Assembly (NCBI GenBank): GCA_965222695.1
Contig: OZ244967.1
Location: 3,472,001-3,536,000, forward strand
Reading direction: 5' to 3'
Source of the DNA: UBA7957 sp965222695
GTDB taxonomy: Bacteria; Pseudomonadota; Gammaproteobacteria; Granulosicoccales; Granulosicoccaceae
Length of the DNA: 64,000 nucleotides
The notes under the pieces are model-generated. The model saw only the letters and a list, made by a program, of their open reading frames with translations. It did no database searches and was not told the origin of the DNA. The position numbers and the translations under genes were made by a program. Below, piece by piece: positions 34,378 to 42,840 of the stretch (positions are counted from its first letter, which is position 1; each line of letters begins with the position of its first letter).

Positions 34378-35493
34378 TTACCGCGGCGCGGCGATCTCGT
34401 GATCGGCCTCACCACTCTGCGCAAACGTTCTGGGCAGTACGCGATCTACCTGATGGTTGAGGTACAGCGTCAAGCGGCTTTCAAAGACACGGAAGGCGAT
34501 AAACCCCACCAGTGTACAGAGCAGCACCATAAATGCGGCAAACAGCAGTGGCGGCGGCATGATGCTCAGCTTAGCGAGAATGCGCGCAACCGGCCCCAAT
34601 ACGAAACTGTGAAAAAGGTAGGTACTGTAGGAACCATCTCCGGCATTGACCAGGCAGCGCTGAAACAACAAGCTAAGCGGCAGCTCACTGTTACTGTTCC
34701 GGGCGGTCACACACAGCAATACCGCCTGTGTACCGAGCGTGGCACTGACCAGGTGCCCCTGCGCATCCGTCATGGGCAGTAAATTGCGGATCAGCAGATA
34801 GGCAGCGACAATCGTGGCCAGTGCACCCAGCACGACAGTTCCGTGTAGTGCCGGTAAATATGCATGCAGGCGAGACTCAGCCATCGCGATAAACATACCG
34901 AGTAGGAAGTACCCGAGCCAATGTGTAGCGAGCAACCAGAGCCCTGCCTCAGCCGCCCCCGTGCGGGTCTGCCCGAGCCACATGAAAGCCAGCATCAATG
35001 TCGTCACCGCAGCGAAACGCGCCTGCCTCGGTAGCATCAGTGCCGCGCCCAGCACCAGATAGAAGAACATCTCGTAATTGAGTGACCATCCCACTCCGAG
35101 CACGGGACGCATCATGTCGTTTTCATTGGGGTTGCGGTACGGGATAAAGAGCAGTGACTCACTCAGGGGCAGCCAGCCGGGTGGGTTGGACTGGGCGATG
35201 AGCTTAAGCGCGTAGATCAGGGTCGCCAGCCAATAGATAGGCGCAATACGCACGAGCCGGCGGCTGAGGAAACGCACCACACTTTGCGGCCCGGGTAGCT
35301 GGCTCACCGAGGTCCGGTAGATAATAAAACCACTGATGATGAAGAACACCTGTACCCCGAAACCGGCACCCCACTCCAACTGAGTCAGGTCGGTGTGGGT
35401 GATCTTCTCGCTATAGGTTTGCAGCGCGTGGCTAAACACCACCAGACCGGCTGCGACAGCCCGTAGTGCTTGTAACATGAGAAGCTTGTGCAT
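34378..35493 (-). CDS. Acyltransferase family 3 membrane protein (OafA/NodX type)
   Basis: 371-residue integral inner-membrane protein with about ten hydrophobic segments. This family moves acetyl or other acyl groups onto sugars of surface polysaccharides. It starts MHKLLMLQALRAVAAGLVVF and SHALQTYSEK carries the conserved first-helix His. WGAGFGVQVFFIISGFIIYR is the family signature, followed by RLVRIAPIYWLATLIYA with conserved Arg residues and GVGWSLNYEMFFYLVLG. GC content is higher than in the polysaccharide island, so it may not belong to it. It could O-acetylate the capsule or another glycan. Confidence 0.88.
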   Translation of the reverse strand: MHKLLMLQALRAVAAGLVVFSHALQTYSEKITHTDLTQLEWGAGFGVQVFFIISGFIIYRTSVSQLPGPQSVVRFLSRRLVRIAPIYWLATLIYALKLIAQSNPPGWLPLSESLLFIPYRNPNENDMMRPVLGVGWSLNYEMFFYLVLGAALMLPRQARFAAVTTLMLAFMWLGQTRTGAAEAGLWLLATHWLGYFLLGMFIAMAESRLHAYLPALHGTVVLGALATIVAAYLLIRNLLPMTDAQGHLVSATLGTQAVLLCVTARNSNSELPLSLLFQRCLVNAGDGSYSTYLFHSFVLGPVARILAKLSIMPPPLLFAAFMVLLCTLVGFIAFRVFESRLTLYLNHQVDRVLPRTFAQSGEADHEIAAPR

Positions 35494-35651
35494 ACCTCAG
35501 ACTCCGGCAAAAAGACAGAAAAACCACCCATCTTTTCAATATCGGCGCACTGTAAGCAAAAGTAAGCATTCATTTTCATATTCAATTACCACAAATAGTA
35601 TTGAACCGCCCCGGGTTTGCCGGAGGCTCTTTTCTTCACAGGATTAGAGCA

Positions 35652-35720
35652 ATGAATACCGCAAAGAAATTTTCACCGGAAGTCCGAGAACGGGCAGTTC
35701 GGATGGTATTTGAGCACTAA
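35652..35720 (+). pseudogene. IS3 orfA fragment (22 codons)
   Basis: The start of an IS3-type OrfA, MNTAKKFSPEVRERAVRMVF followed by EH and a stop. The wording is characteristic of IS3-family OrfA N-termini, but nothing further is present. It is a third, distinct IS3 trace in the window. Confidence 0.65.
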
Positions 35721-35839
35721 AGGTTCAAATTCTAAAATCAATCGCACCACTTTTAGCAAGCAATTGAATTACTCATTACCAAGAGGTGGAACATGTCAAC
35801 CCATTCTGGACACTCAGTTCAATGTTATTGTATTCGTCT

Positions 35840-36114
35840 CTGAATTAATCTGGCTGAATTGACTACTTTTTGTTATTTTTAGATCCCTGCTTGTATTAAA
35901 AAGCTCGACTATCTGACCAAAGCCTCTAATGTGCATATCCTTCGGCACGTTAAAAGAAACTAGGCAATTCTTCCAACGCAGTTATAACCTGACTGGGTAA
36001 ATCAAACAGTTCATCAGAATTGAGCAGAAGGAACCTATCGCCGAGGAACCACTCGCCATAATGCAAAGCCAACCGATTGGCTTTTATCCAATAGGACAAA
36101 GCTGCACCAGGGCC
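35840..36114 (-). pseudogene. Decayed sulfotransferase C-terminal fragment
   Basis: On the minus strand from 36114 an open stretch reads ALSYWIKANRLALHYGEWFL, then GDRFLLLNSDELFDLP and ITALEELPSF (to about 35956). This matches the late part of PAPS-dependent sulfotransferases, where W..AN..AL..G...LGDR..L...D.L..P is usual. After a frameshift it continues with PKDMHIRGFGQIVELFN. No start or PAPS loop remains. It may be the relic of another polysaccharide-modifying gene. The rest of 35494-36288 holds only the IS3 fragment and unrecognised sequence. Confidence 0.5.
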
Positions 36115-36288
36115 ACCAGGCGTGTCAGCTTAACACCCAGCCTAGGCCCCCAATTACGCCTTTGCTTTTCCACTGCGGCATTAAAGATTTCAATCCGAGC
36201 GGAAGGCGTCTATTGAGGAAGAAGTTGAAAAAATTATATGGACGATTCGCTGGGAAGCGGGTTTGAATTATTGAAATCAATTATTGAG

Positions 36289-36669
36289 TTATAAAGTTGT
36301 CGCAATCGGTAGAACATCCTGGTTAAAGTACCAGAGAAAAAACAACTTACTGAGATAATAGATCAGTAAGATTTCAATAATCAATATTCCCGTACCCAGC
36401 AGCCTGACAGACCTGTCGATAAGGGGACGGTTCGGATTAGTGGTAAACCGTGCAACAAGTTTGGCTAGATCATTCTGCAGTACGTAGCAAGGTACACCGA
36501 TAAAAAATGCAACTGCGATCACCCCTACGATAATGTAGATCACACCCCGAAGGCTTAAAAGGACTGATAATTCACTTGTGCTGGCCGCCTGAAAAAGTGT
36601 TGAAAAAACAAAGGTCAATGCCGCAAATCCGCTGGCGCCCGCGATTCTGTCATCGAATTTTTCACCCAT
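36289..36669 (-). CDS. Small membrane protein of unknown function
   Basis: 126 residues from the ATG at 36669 (MGEKFDDRIAGASGFAALTF). Three hydrophobic stretches are visible (FAALTFVFSTLFQ, VIYIIVGVIAVAFFIGVPCYV, LLGTGILIIEILLIYYLSKLFF), so it is probably an inner-membrane protein. No family is recognised. The frame extends upstream to 37023, but that part runs antisense to the next gene and through repeat DNA, so it is not counted. It is separated from the upstream gene by a REP-like palindrome. Confidence 0.55.
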   Translation of the reverse strand: MGEKFDDRIAGASGFAALTFVFSTLFQAASTSELSVLLSLRGVIYIIVGVIAVAFFIGVPCYVLQNDLAKLVARFTTNPNRPLIDRSVRLLGTGILIIEILLIYYLSKLFFLWYFNQDVLPIATTL

Positions 36670-36675
36670 AACAAC

Positions 36676-36787
36676 CACCCACACCGTAGGAGCCTGCCCT
36701 GCAAGCGATTCCATGTTTGCAAGCCTTCGCGAGGAGGCCTCGCTCCTACATCTATAGACCACCCACACTGTAGGAAGCTGCCCGACG
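36676..36787. repeat. REP-like palindrome with a direct repeat
   Basis: GTAGGAGC at 36686 faces GCTCCTAC ending at 36749, the usual layout of a REP element (GTAGGAGCGAGGC..., Pseudomonas-like). A near copy of CCACCCACACCGTAGGAGCC recurs at about 36759 as CCACCCACACTGTAGGAAGC. The second copy forms the last codons of the reductase-like gene at 36752. Related elements lie at 38791 and 40831. Confidence 0.75.
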
Positions 36788-37840
36788 GTTTTTCTCAAGA
36801 TGATGTTCAACCAATGAAACGATTTCGTCCACCGTATCCAACTGCATACCCAATTGGTCAGATATACGCTTGACCAAACAATCGACGCGTTCGATATCGG
36901 TCGACCCACCAAACAGAGCCCTGGCTGCCGAAGAAGGTTTGGAAAGCCCGTCCGCCGCATTGGCGTATTTCTCGAAAGGTACCTGATCTTCATTGAGCGC
37001 ACCCAATTTTCGGGTGAGTTCACCTACCCAATCATACACTTCTTTGGATTTGTCTAAATCCGCATGTACGGCTTGCTGTATCGGAATCATTTCTTCGCGT
37101 CTGACACAGCGATAGTTACCGGTTAACAGCATATTCCACTTTGCTAAAGGTACAAAAATGGAATCATGCACTTTGAGTTTGACAGGCAACTCGACCTGTT
37201 CATCTTCTATGTCAAATCTTATCGCGTCTATATCTGATTGCAACTGCTTAAGCATTTCGGTGTGCTCATCAGAATCAAGCCGCGCAACCTTAAAGTTGGT
37301 CGGCAAGCTGACCTGCAGCACATTTTTATCTTCATCCGGCGGACGAAATGCCTGCGGATCCGGACTGGCAAGCGTAAGCAGTGAAGGATCAAAATTATCC
37401 CAAACACCGGGCACCGCATAGCAATCCGCCAACTCCTCAGTCGACAAACCCTGAATCCGTTTCAGGAACGGCAGAGGCGGCATATTCATGATCGCCATGC
37501 AGGGAATACCTGCCGATCCAACCCGGCTCATCAGTTCCCGCACGCCGGCAGAGCCGTACTGCGGTTCCTGCATGCCCAACACAACTAAATCAAAATCTTG
37601 CGGATTAATCTCATCGGGTGTAGCAGCAGACAGTGTCGTTTTGAGTTTTTTCGAATCAACTGCAACAAACCCATCCCTGCCACGTACCGGAAGTCTTACC
37701 AATGTACCTTCCCTGTTGATCAGGTCCGCGGTTGGTTTGGTACAGACCAGGGTCACCGGATGCCCGGCGAGTAATAACTTCGTACCCAATAGCGAACCGT
37801 AAGAGGCTCCCAGAATCAGGATATTGTATGCTCTGCTCAT
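36752..37840 (-). CDS. Ketopantoate reductase-like (ApbA/PanE family) dehydrogenase
   Basis: 362-residue NAD(P)-dependent protein. It starts MSRAYNILILGASYGSLLGT, a Rossmann loop with GASYGS instead of the usual GxGxxG. FDLVVLGMQEPQ resembles the family's second strand, and KWNMLLTGNYRCV the mid-domain Lys/Asn region of ketopantoate reductases. The exact substrate is unknown. ATG 37840 is preferred over GTG 37855 because GGGAG lies just before it. The last residues (RAASYSVGGL) are encoded by REP-repeat DNA, so the natural C-terminus may have been replaced by the repeat. Confidence 0.7.
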   Translation of the reverse strand: MSRAYNILILGASYGSLLGTKLLLAGHPVTLVCTKPTADLINREGTLVRLPVRGRDGFVAVDSKKLKTTLSAATPDEINPQDFDLVVLGMQEPQYGSAGVRELMSRVGSAGIPCMAIMNMPPLPFLKRIQGLSTEELADCYAVPGVWDNFDPSLLTLASPDPQAFRPPDEDKNVLQVSLPTNFKVARLDSDEHTEMLKQLQSDIDAIRFDIEDEQVELPVKLKVHDSIFVPLAKWNMLLTGNYRCVRREEMIPIQQAVHADLDKSKEVYDWVGELTRKLGALNEDQVPFEKYANAADGLSKPSSAARALFGGSTDIERVDCLVKRISDQLGMQLDTVDEIVSLVEHHLEKNRRAASYSVGGL

Positions 37841-38034
37841 GTAAATAGCTCCCACGAAAGTAATTGAATTCTGCCGGGAAATTAAGAAAATTACCGCACT
37901 ATCCGCCGTAGCTGTATTATAAATTTATTAATGCCGGCAGAATTAAGCGTGCTGGCCTGGTCTTGATAAGTCTCGCTTTCAATGTACAATCAAATTGCCG
38001 TATCAACGGATTGGAGATCTGAATTCCATCGGCA

Positions 38035-38598
38035 CTATAGCTTTGCAACGTCAAATACTACTGTGGCTGCACCAATGGCATCGCCGCTTTCATCTACGAC
38101 GGTAATGCTGGCCTGCGAGACGTTTTTGCCGCCGTCTTCTTCAACCTCGTCAACAAATACAGCTCCCGGACCAGCCTGATAGGTTTTCTGCCATTTGTCC
38201 TCGTCACCTTGCATATAGTCACCGGTCGGGTCTGTTTGCCCAACATTCAGGCCTTTGTTATCCATCACAAAGATTTCGACAACGAGATCCCCGGTCTCGG
38301 ATCTGACTTCCTTCAAAAAAGCGGAAAGTTCATTGCCCATTTTACTGTTCATCAAGTCGCCGCCACCGGCCTTTTTCTCGGTGCGCCATTGCATATCGAG
38401 CTTTTCAATATCAGCCTCGCTGAGACCGCTGTGATCATTGTTCTGTTGATTAATGGCAGCAATTAACTCGGGTGCTTTTAGCCATTCGCTATTACCTGCA
38501 AGATAGGATTTGATTTTGCCGGCATGTCCATCCGCAATCGCGTTTGTCGTGCAGAATGCAAGAGTGATGAATGCGATATTGATAAGCTGACGTTTCAC
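38035..38598 (-). CDS. Periplasmic sensor-like (Cache/PDC) protein
   Basis: 187-residue exported protein with a clear signal peptide (MKRQLINIAFITLAFCTTNA, cleavage near IADG). The remainder, with EIFVMDNKGLNVGQTDPTGD, WQKTYQAGPGAVFVDEVEED and ASITVVDESGDAIGAATVVF, has the look of a stand-alone Cache/PDC sensor domain: strand with MD..G, then YmQGDE.KW, then V.D..G..IG. It has no membrane or kinase part. A GntR-type palindrome lies about 49 bases upstream, and frc is divergent, so it may sense or bind a carboxylate for the same regulon. Confidence 0.65.
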   Translation of the reverse strand: MKRQLINIAFITLAFCTTNAIADGHAGKIKSYLAGNSEWLKAPELIAAINQQNNDHSGLSEADIEKLDMQWRTEKKAGGGDLMNSKMGNELSAFLKEVRSETGDLVVEIFVMDNKGLNVGQTDPTGDYMQGDEDKWQKTYQAGPGAVFVDEVEEDGGKNVSQASITVVDESGDAIGAATVVFDVAKL

Positions 38599-38646
38599 AG
38601 GTTTTCCTCCGGTATTTGATGGTTAAATTGAAATACAATCAATGTT

Positions 38647-38670
38647 TGGTATACGATATAATGTATACCA
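38647..38670. promoter_or_regulatory. GntR-type operator, expanded spacing
   Basis: TGGTATAC and GTATACCA stand as perfect complementary half-sites 8 bases apart, just upstream of the sensor-like gene. The half-sites equal those of the 17-base palindromes at 60121 and 50123, only with wider spacing. It may be two overlapping sites each with one strong half. Confidence 0.6.
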
Positions 38671-38790
38671 TAACTCAAATTTGCTGTCACGGATTAGTTT
38701 GACGCCAATGAACATGGCTTGGACCATAGATGATGAAATTACTCATAGTATTCAATTACTTAACTTCATATCGCAGGAGTGAGGCATTTT

Positions 38791-38834
38791 GTAAAAGGAG
38801 TTAGGGGTTATTCGCTTGCGGGGCAAACTCCTAC
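38791..38834. repeat. REP-like element, degenerate
   Basis: AGGAGTT at 38796 faces AACTCCT near 38826, and TTCGCTTGCGGGGCAAACTC lies inside. A 25-base stretch here matches 40873-40897 with two differences, linking it to the REP element there. It lies in the divergent region between the sensor-like gene and frc. Confidence 0.6.
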
Positions 38835-38874
38835 GATGGGGGATTAAAGAAAACTTGACGGATAGAACATGCAC

Positions 38875-38891
38875 TGGTATACAATATACCA
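38875..38891. promoter_or_regulatory. GntR-type operator upstream of frc
   Basis: TGGTATACAATATACCA, a palindrome with 7-base arms, lies about 180 bases before the frc start. It fits the TGGTATAC-N-GTATACCA pattern at all but one arm position. The rest of 38599-39069 shows only the REP-like element and the wider palindrome at 38647. Confidence 0.7.
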
Positions 38892-39069
38892 ATAAATATT
38901 GAGATCACTTTCGCGGCTCGATTGTTGAACATTGCGTCCGATAATCTGCCGCCCGAGCAAGTTGAATCGGTCTTACCGAGCCAGCTTGATACTAACCCGG
39001 GAGGTTGCTCGACATAATTCCGGGCCCCAAAATCATTTAGTTAATTTCGGATGAAGAGGATATTCGAAT

Positions 39070-40326
39070 ATGAGCAATCCACTACCGCTAGACGGCGTAA
39101 AGATTATCGATTTTACTCATGTGCAGGCAGGTCCAGCCTGTACGCAGCTATTGGCATGGTTCGGCGCTGACGTTATAAAAGTTGAACGTCCGGGTGCGGG
39201 CGATGTTACCCGCAGCCAGTTGCGGGATATTCCCGAAGCCGATGCGCTGTATTTTACTATGTTGAACAGCAACAAGCGCTCTCTTTCCCTTAACACTAAA
39301 ACGCCCGAAGGTAAGGAAGTTCTGGAAAAGCTGATCAAAGAATCGGACGTGCTGGTTGAAAATTTCGCACCCGGCGCCCTGGACCGTATGGGATTCACCT
39401 GGGAACGTATCCAGGAATTGAATCCGAAATTGATTCATGCTTCCGTAAAGGGATTCAGCGATGGCCATCACTACGAAGATTTGAAAGTCTATGAAAACGT
39501 GGCCCAATGTGCCGGAGGCGCTGCCTCCACTACCGGGTTCTGGGACGGTCCGCCAACGGTTAGCGCCGCCGCATTGGGCGATTCAAATACAGGTATGCAT
39601 CTGGCGATCGGTATACTTACCGCGCTGATTGGCCGCGATAAAACCGGCAAGGGCCAAAAAGTCGCTTGTTCCATGCAGGATGCCGTACTCAATCTTTGCC
39701 GCGTCAAAATGCGTGACCAGCAGCGCCTGGATCGTGTAGGTTACCTGGAAGAGTATCCGCAGTATCCTCACGGTGAATTCAGCGACGTTGTACCCCGTGG
39801 TGGTAACGCAGGCGGGGGCGGGCAGCCGGGCTGGGTATTGAAATGCAAGGGCTGGGAAGAAGATCCCAATGCCTATATTTACTTCACCATTCAGGGCCAT
39901 GCATGGGAGCCTATCTGCCGCGCACTCGACAAACCCGAGTGGATCGATGATCCGGAGTACATGACCGCTGAAGCCCGTCAGGACAAAATCTTCGATATTT
40001 TCGCAACCATTGAAGAATGGCTGAGCGAAAAAACCAAATTCGAAGCGGTGGATATACTGCGCAAGTATGACATTCCGTGCTCTCCTGTTCTTTCGATGAA
40101 AGAACTGGCCGATGACAATTCCCTGCGCGAAAGCGGGTCGGTTGTTGAAGTTCCGCACAAAGAACGCGGCAGCTATCTGACGATAGGCAGCCCGATAAAG
40201 TTCTCTGATCTGACACCGACCATCACCGCTTCACCCCTGCTGGGCGAGCACACCGATGAAGTACTGGCGGATCTGGGATACAGCGCTGAGCAAATCACGG
40301 CAATGCATGAAGCAAAAGCTGTCTGA
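39070..40326 (+). CDS. frc: Formyl-CoA:oxalate CoA-transferase
   Basis: Class III CoA-transferase that moves CoA from formyl-CoA to oxalate, giving oxalyl-CoA and formate. 418 residues, with close wording to E. coli YfdW: DFTHVQAGPACTQLLAWFGA, RSQLRDIPEADALYFTMLNS, AALGDSNTGMHLAIG (the catalytic Asp that forms the aspartyl-CoA), and GGNAGGGGQPGWVLKCKGWE (the mobile glycine loop). A Gln sits where Oxalobacter has Trp48, as in YfdW. A GntR-type operator lies upstream and a terminator follows. It pairs with a second copy at 54736. No oxalyl-CoA decarboxylase gene is adjacent. Confidence 0.93.
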   Translation: MSNPLPLDGVKIIDFTHVQAGPACTQLLAWFGADVIKVERPGAGDVTRSQLRDIPEADALYFTMLNSNKRSLSLNTKTPEGKEVLEKLIKESDVLVENFAPGALDRMGFTWERIQELNPKLIHASVKGFSDGHHYEDLKVYENVAQCAGGAASTTGFWDGPPTVSAAALGDSNTGMHLAIGILTALIGRDKTGKGQKVACSMQDAVLNLCRVKMRDQQRLDRVGYLEEYPQYPHGEFSDVVPRGGNAGGGGQPGWVLKCKGWEEDPNAYIYFTIQGHAWEPICRALDKPEWIDDPEYMTAEARQDKIFDIFATIEEWLSEKTKFEAVDILRKYDIPCSPVLSMKELADDNSLRESGSVVEVPHKERGSYLTIGSPIKFSDLTPTITASPLLGEHTDEVLADLGYSAEQITAMHEAKAV

Positions 40327-40351
40327 TACAGCAAGTGATTAATTAAGCCAG

Positions 40352-40387
40352 AAACAGCGTCCACACTCCGGGCGCTGTTTTTTTTCG
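40352..40387 (+). terminator. Rho-independent terminator after frc
   Basis: AAACAGCG (40352-40359) pairs with CGCTGTTT (40373-40380) across a 13-base loop and leads into a run of T. It ends the frc transcript before the PAS gene, so the latter may be read only by partial readthrough or its own promoter. Confidence 0.8.
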
Positions 40388-40405
40388 GATCCAAGGTACA
40401 CACAT

Positions 40406-40834
40406 ATGCAGGCCGACATAGATACAGAGCAATTAGTAGATGCGATTGGTGACGCATTGATTGTGTCGGACCCTCAGGGAATAATCACACTGTGGAATCC
40501 CGCAGCGGAGCGCATTTTCGGGTTTACTCAGAAAGAAGCCATTGGGCAGTCTTTGGATCTGATTATCCCGGAACCGCAGCGCAAAAGACACTGGGAAGGT
40601 TACGAACAAACGATGAAAACGGGCGAAACCCGTTACGCAAGCGACGTCCTCCGGGTACCGGCCATTACCCGTCACGATAAGCGCATATCGATCGCGTTCA
40701 CGGTTGCATTATTATTCGGAGAGGATCAGAAGGTTTGCGGAATCGTGGCGGTTGTGCGTGATGAAACCGCCCGTTTTGAGGAAGAGAGAAAGCTTAAAAA
40801 GCAGATTGCCGAATTTAAGGGAAACAACAGGTAG
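40406..40834 (+). CDS. Single PAS-domain protein
   Basis: 142-residue cytoplasmic sensor module. It has one PAS domain: LVDAIGDALIVSDPQGIITL, WNPAAERIFGFTQKEAIGQS, LDLIIPEPQRKRHWEGY and a final strand GIVAVVRDETARFEEERKLK that runs into a short helix. No kinase, cyclase or DNA-binding part is attached. Residues that would bind haem or flavin cannot be told by eye. It lies directly downstream of frc on the same strand, so a role in sensing for oxalate use is plausible but unproven. Confidence 0.8.
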   Translation: MQADIDTEQLVDAIGDALIVSDPQGIITLWNPAAERIFGFTQKEAIGQSLDLIIPEPQRKRHWEGYEQTMKTGETRYASDVLRVPAITRHDKRISIAFTVALLFGEDQKVCGIVAVVRDETARFEEERKLKKQIAEFKGNNR

Positions 40835-40896
40835 GAGCGAGGCCTCCTTGCGAAGGGCGTATAGCCGCACTATTCGCTTGCAGGGCAAGCTCCTAC
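40831..40896. repeat. REP-like palindromic repeat
   Basis: GTAGGAGCGAGGCCTCCTTG at 40831 faces a complementary end CAGGGCAAGCTCCTAC at 40881-40896. It resembles Pseudomonas REP elements. It overlaps the stop of the PAS gene (GGTAGGAG) and lies before the convergent gene ending at 40907, the usual place for REP sequences. Confidence 0.75.
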
Positions 40897-40906
40897 GTGT
40901 GTTGTT

Positions 40907-41266
40907 TTATTGTTGTGGAGGGATTCCGGTTCCTGTGCTGGCAAATCCGGGTACCCGACACATATCAAACCATGGCCCCAGACCGATAACGGCATGAGCT
41001 GCGTAAAGTGCATTTGTTCCGGCAGCAACTGATCCGGAAGCATCACGGGCATAAATTGCATTTTTTACGTCGTCGAGGCTGAGACCGAATTCGTCGGCTT
41101 TGTCCGCTGCATCGGCAATATTAAAAAACTCAAGCACATCAGTTTTATTCTTGCTTTTCAGAAAAGCTATTTCATGAGCAAATGCAGCATTTGATCCGTC
41201 GTACAATACCGTAACCGGCGGTTTTGCAACACTGGGATTTACAACATTGGGATTTAGTTGAGTCAT
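40907..41266 (-). CDS. DCC/DUF393-like protein lacking the Cys motif
   Basis: 119 residues. VTVLYDGSNAAFAHEIAFLK, LEFFNIADAADKADEFGLSL and the later VAAGTNALYAAHAVIGLG follow the plan of the DCC (DUF393) thiol-disulfide oxidoreductase-like family. There YDG is normally followed by xCPxC. Here both cysteines are absent (SNAAFA), so a redox role is unlikely. The C-terminus GIPPQQ ends against the REP element. It is alone on the minus strand near a Sel1-repeat gene. The family assignment is by pattern only. Confidence 0.55.
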   Translation of the reverse strand: MTQLNPNVVNPSVAKPPVTVLYDGSNAAFAHEIAFLKSKNKTDVLEFFNIADAADKADEFGLSLDDVKNAIYARDASGSVAAGTNALYAAHAVIGLGPWFDMCRVPGFASTGTGIPPQQ

Positions 41267-41359
41267 AGTTATTCTACCTCCATCAAGCTAGTCAGTTCAC
41301 ATTCCGATACATAAATACAGTTCTGGCATTATATATTGCGGGGTTTACACCCTGTTTAT

Positions 41360-42355
41360 TCAGTTGATCGATGGCGTGCCTTCTTGCACTGTGGCACCAC
41401 TCAATATCCGGTTCAGCGCAAATTCGCATTCCTCATCGCCGGCTGCTATACCTTTCCGGTATAACATGCTTGCCATATGCGGATTAGGCTCCACACCCAA
41501 TCCTTGTTCATAGAGAGAACCCAGCCATAGACAGGCCTTCGGATATCCTCGATTGGCGGATCCGAACAAATAGGCCACACCACGGGCGACATCAGTTTTT
41601 CCGTGACTGCCTGACACCAGATAATGGCCAAGTATGGCCATGGTTCGTTCGTCCCCACGGTCAGCTGCCCTCGCCAGCCAATAAAAACCCAGATCAATAT
41701 CCGGCTCAACACCGGTGCCGGCAAAATAGGCATCCGCTATACAATTCGCCGCATTGTTGTAACCTTCATCGAAAGCTTCTTCGAGTAGCCTCAGGGCCTC
41801 GGTCGAGTCTGCAGCACAACCCTCTCCACTGAGCAACATCACCGCCACGGTCGCTTTGGCAACAACAATTCCATGCCGGGCACCGATTGAGAGCAACTGA
41901 AACGCTTTTTCCTTGTTTTCCACAAGCCCAAAGCCGGATTGATACAGCCACCCCAGATTGCAATGCGCGCGAATCTCGCCAAGCTCAATTGCTTTTAAAT
42001 ACCAGCTTTCGGCCAGTTGAAAATTCTGCTCAACCCCTATACCAATCGAGTATATTTTTCCCAGGTGAAACATGGCGCTGGCATCACCTGAGTCTGACAG
42101 ATCTTCAATTCGCTTTATTGCCCTGTAATAATACAATGGTTCAGTATCCAGAGATTCATCTATCGACTCGTACCGCTCGCGCGCTTCCTGCATATACTTG
42201 GCGTTTTGCGGTCTATGTACTAAATAAGCCGCAAAATCCCCAGCAGACGGGCTGTCCTGAATTTCAGACCAAATAATATCGTCGATCACCCGATCGTCGA
42301 AATGATCAGGCCAGACACTTTCGCGATTGATAAACGATTCAATACTCTGATTCAT
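41360..42355 (-). CDS. Sel1-repeat protein
   Basis: 331 residues with at least five Sel1-like (TPR-type) repeats from about residue 90 on. Examples are ASAMFHLGKIYSIGIGVEQN, RAHCNLGWLYQSGFGLVENK, NAANCIADAYFAGTGVEPDI, RTMAILGHYLVSGSHGKTDV and KACLWLGSLYEQGLGVEPNP. Such solenoids bind partner proteins. There is no signal peptide, so it is probably cytoplasmic. The N-terminal 85 residues (DDRVIDDIIWSEIQDSPSAG) are not recognised. No client protein is evident from the neighbours. Confidence 0.85.
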   Translation of the reverse strand: MNQSIESFINRESVWPDHFDDRVIDDIIWSEIQDSPSAGDFAAYLVHRPQNAKYMQEARERYESIDESLDTEPLYYYRAIKRIEDLSDSGDASAMFHLGKIYSIGIGVEQNFQLAESWYLKAIELGEIRAHCNLGWLYQSGFGLVENKEKAFQLLSIGARHGIVVAKATVAVMLLSGEGCAADSTEALRLLEEAFDEGYNNAANCIADAYFAGTGVEPDIDLGFYWLARAADRGDERTMAILGHYLVSGSHGKTDVARGVAYLFGSANRGYPKACLWLGSLYEQGLGVEPNPHMASMLYRKGIAAGDEECEFALNRILSGATVQEGTPSIN

Positions 42356-42385
42356 AAATCCCGGATTTTACTTTCAGTACTTTCT

Positions 42386-42718
42386 TCACCCTGCCTGGCC
42401 GGTCTGTTTTACCGTCAGCTTCAAATACCGGTACTTCGCCATGGTAATGTAATAAAGCGGCAGCATGGGAATTAACAGCTTCCAGCCGTCGCAACGGTTT
42501 TTCAACTCAAGACGAGCGTTCTCCTTAAGCTCTTCGATCAGAACTCCATTGCTGGTAAACCAGGTCAAATTGGCAAACAGCTCTACCGAATCCTCCGGCA
42601 CATCGATTTCGACCTCCTGCCCGGCGGATATGGTTCCCAATTCAGACTTTTCCGTGCGCAGCGTATAGTCTCTTCCCATATCCATAATCTGCCTGGGCCG
42701 CCTCACTTTAACCTTCAT
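42386..42718 (-). CDS. Unknown 110-residue protein
   Basis: Basic start (MKVKVRRPRQIMDMGRDYTL), then strand-rich sequence with EIDVPEDSVELFANLTWFTS and a mildly hydrophobic segment LLIPMLPLYYITMAKYRYLK near the end. No family is recognised. It lies 30 bases upstream of the Sel1-repeat gene on the same strand, so the two may form an operon. Codon usage resembles the neighbours, supporting a real gene. Confidence 0.5.
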   Translation of the reverse strand: MKVKVRRPRQIMDMGRDYTLRTEKSELGTISAGQEVEIDVPEDSVELFANLTWFTSNGVLIEELKENARLELKNRCDGWKLLIPMLPLYYITMAKYRYLKLTVKQTGQAG

Positions 42719-42840
42719 AACACAAGTCCGGAAATTATCTCATTCACATTCCGTCATTTTAACAGCAAAACACACTCTGCTTATACCTGAATCGGAGGTT
42801 TACAGATTGACCAAAGCTCGAAGATAATCATTCATAATAT

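Noticed and set aside
34369..34782. 137-codon plus-strand frame
   Set aside because: Antisense to the acyltransferase, which has clear membrane and active-site motifs.
36670..37023. N-terminal extension of the small membrane protein
   Set aside because: The extra residues are antisense to the reductase-like gene and pass through REP repeats, with a better ATG at 36669.
39583..40158. Long open frame of 191 codons on the minus strand
   Set aside because: Lies wholly antisense to frc; no family wording and explained by the codon usage of the real gene.
36676..40896. CRISPR array suggested by repeated palindromes
   Set aside because: Copies are kilobases apart, differ in sequence and lack regular spacers or cas genes; they fit REP elements.
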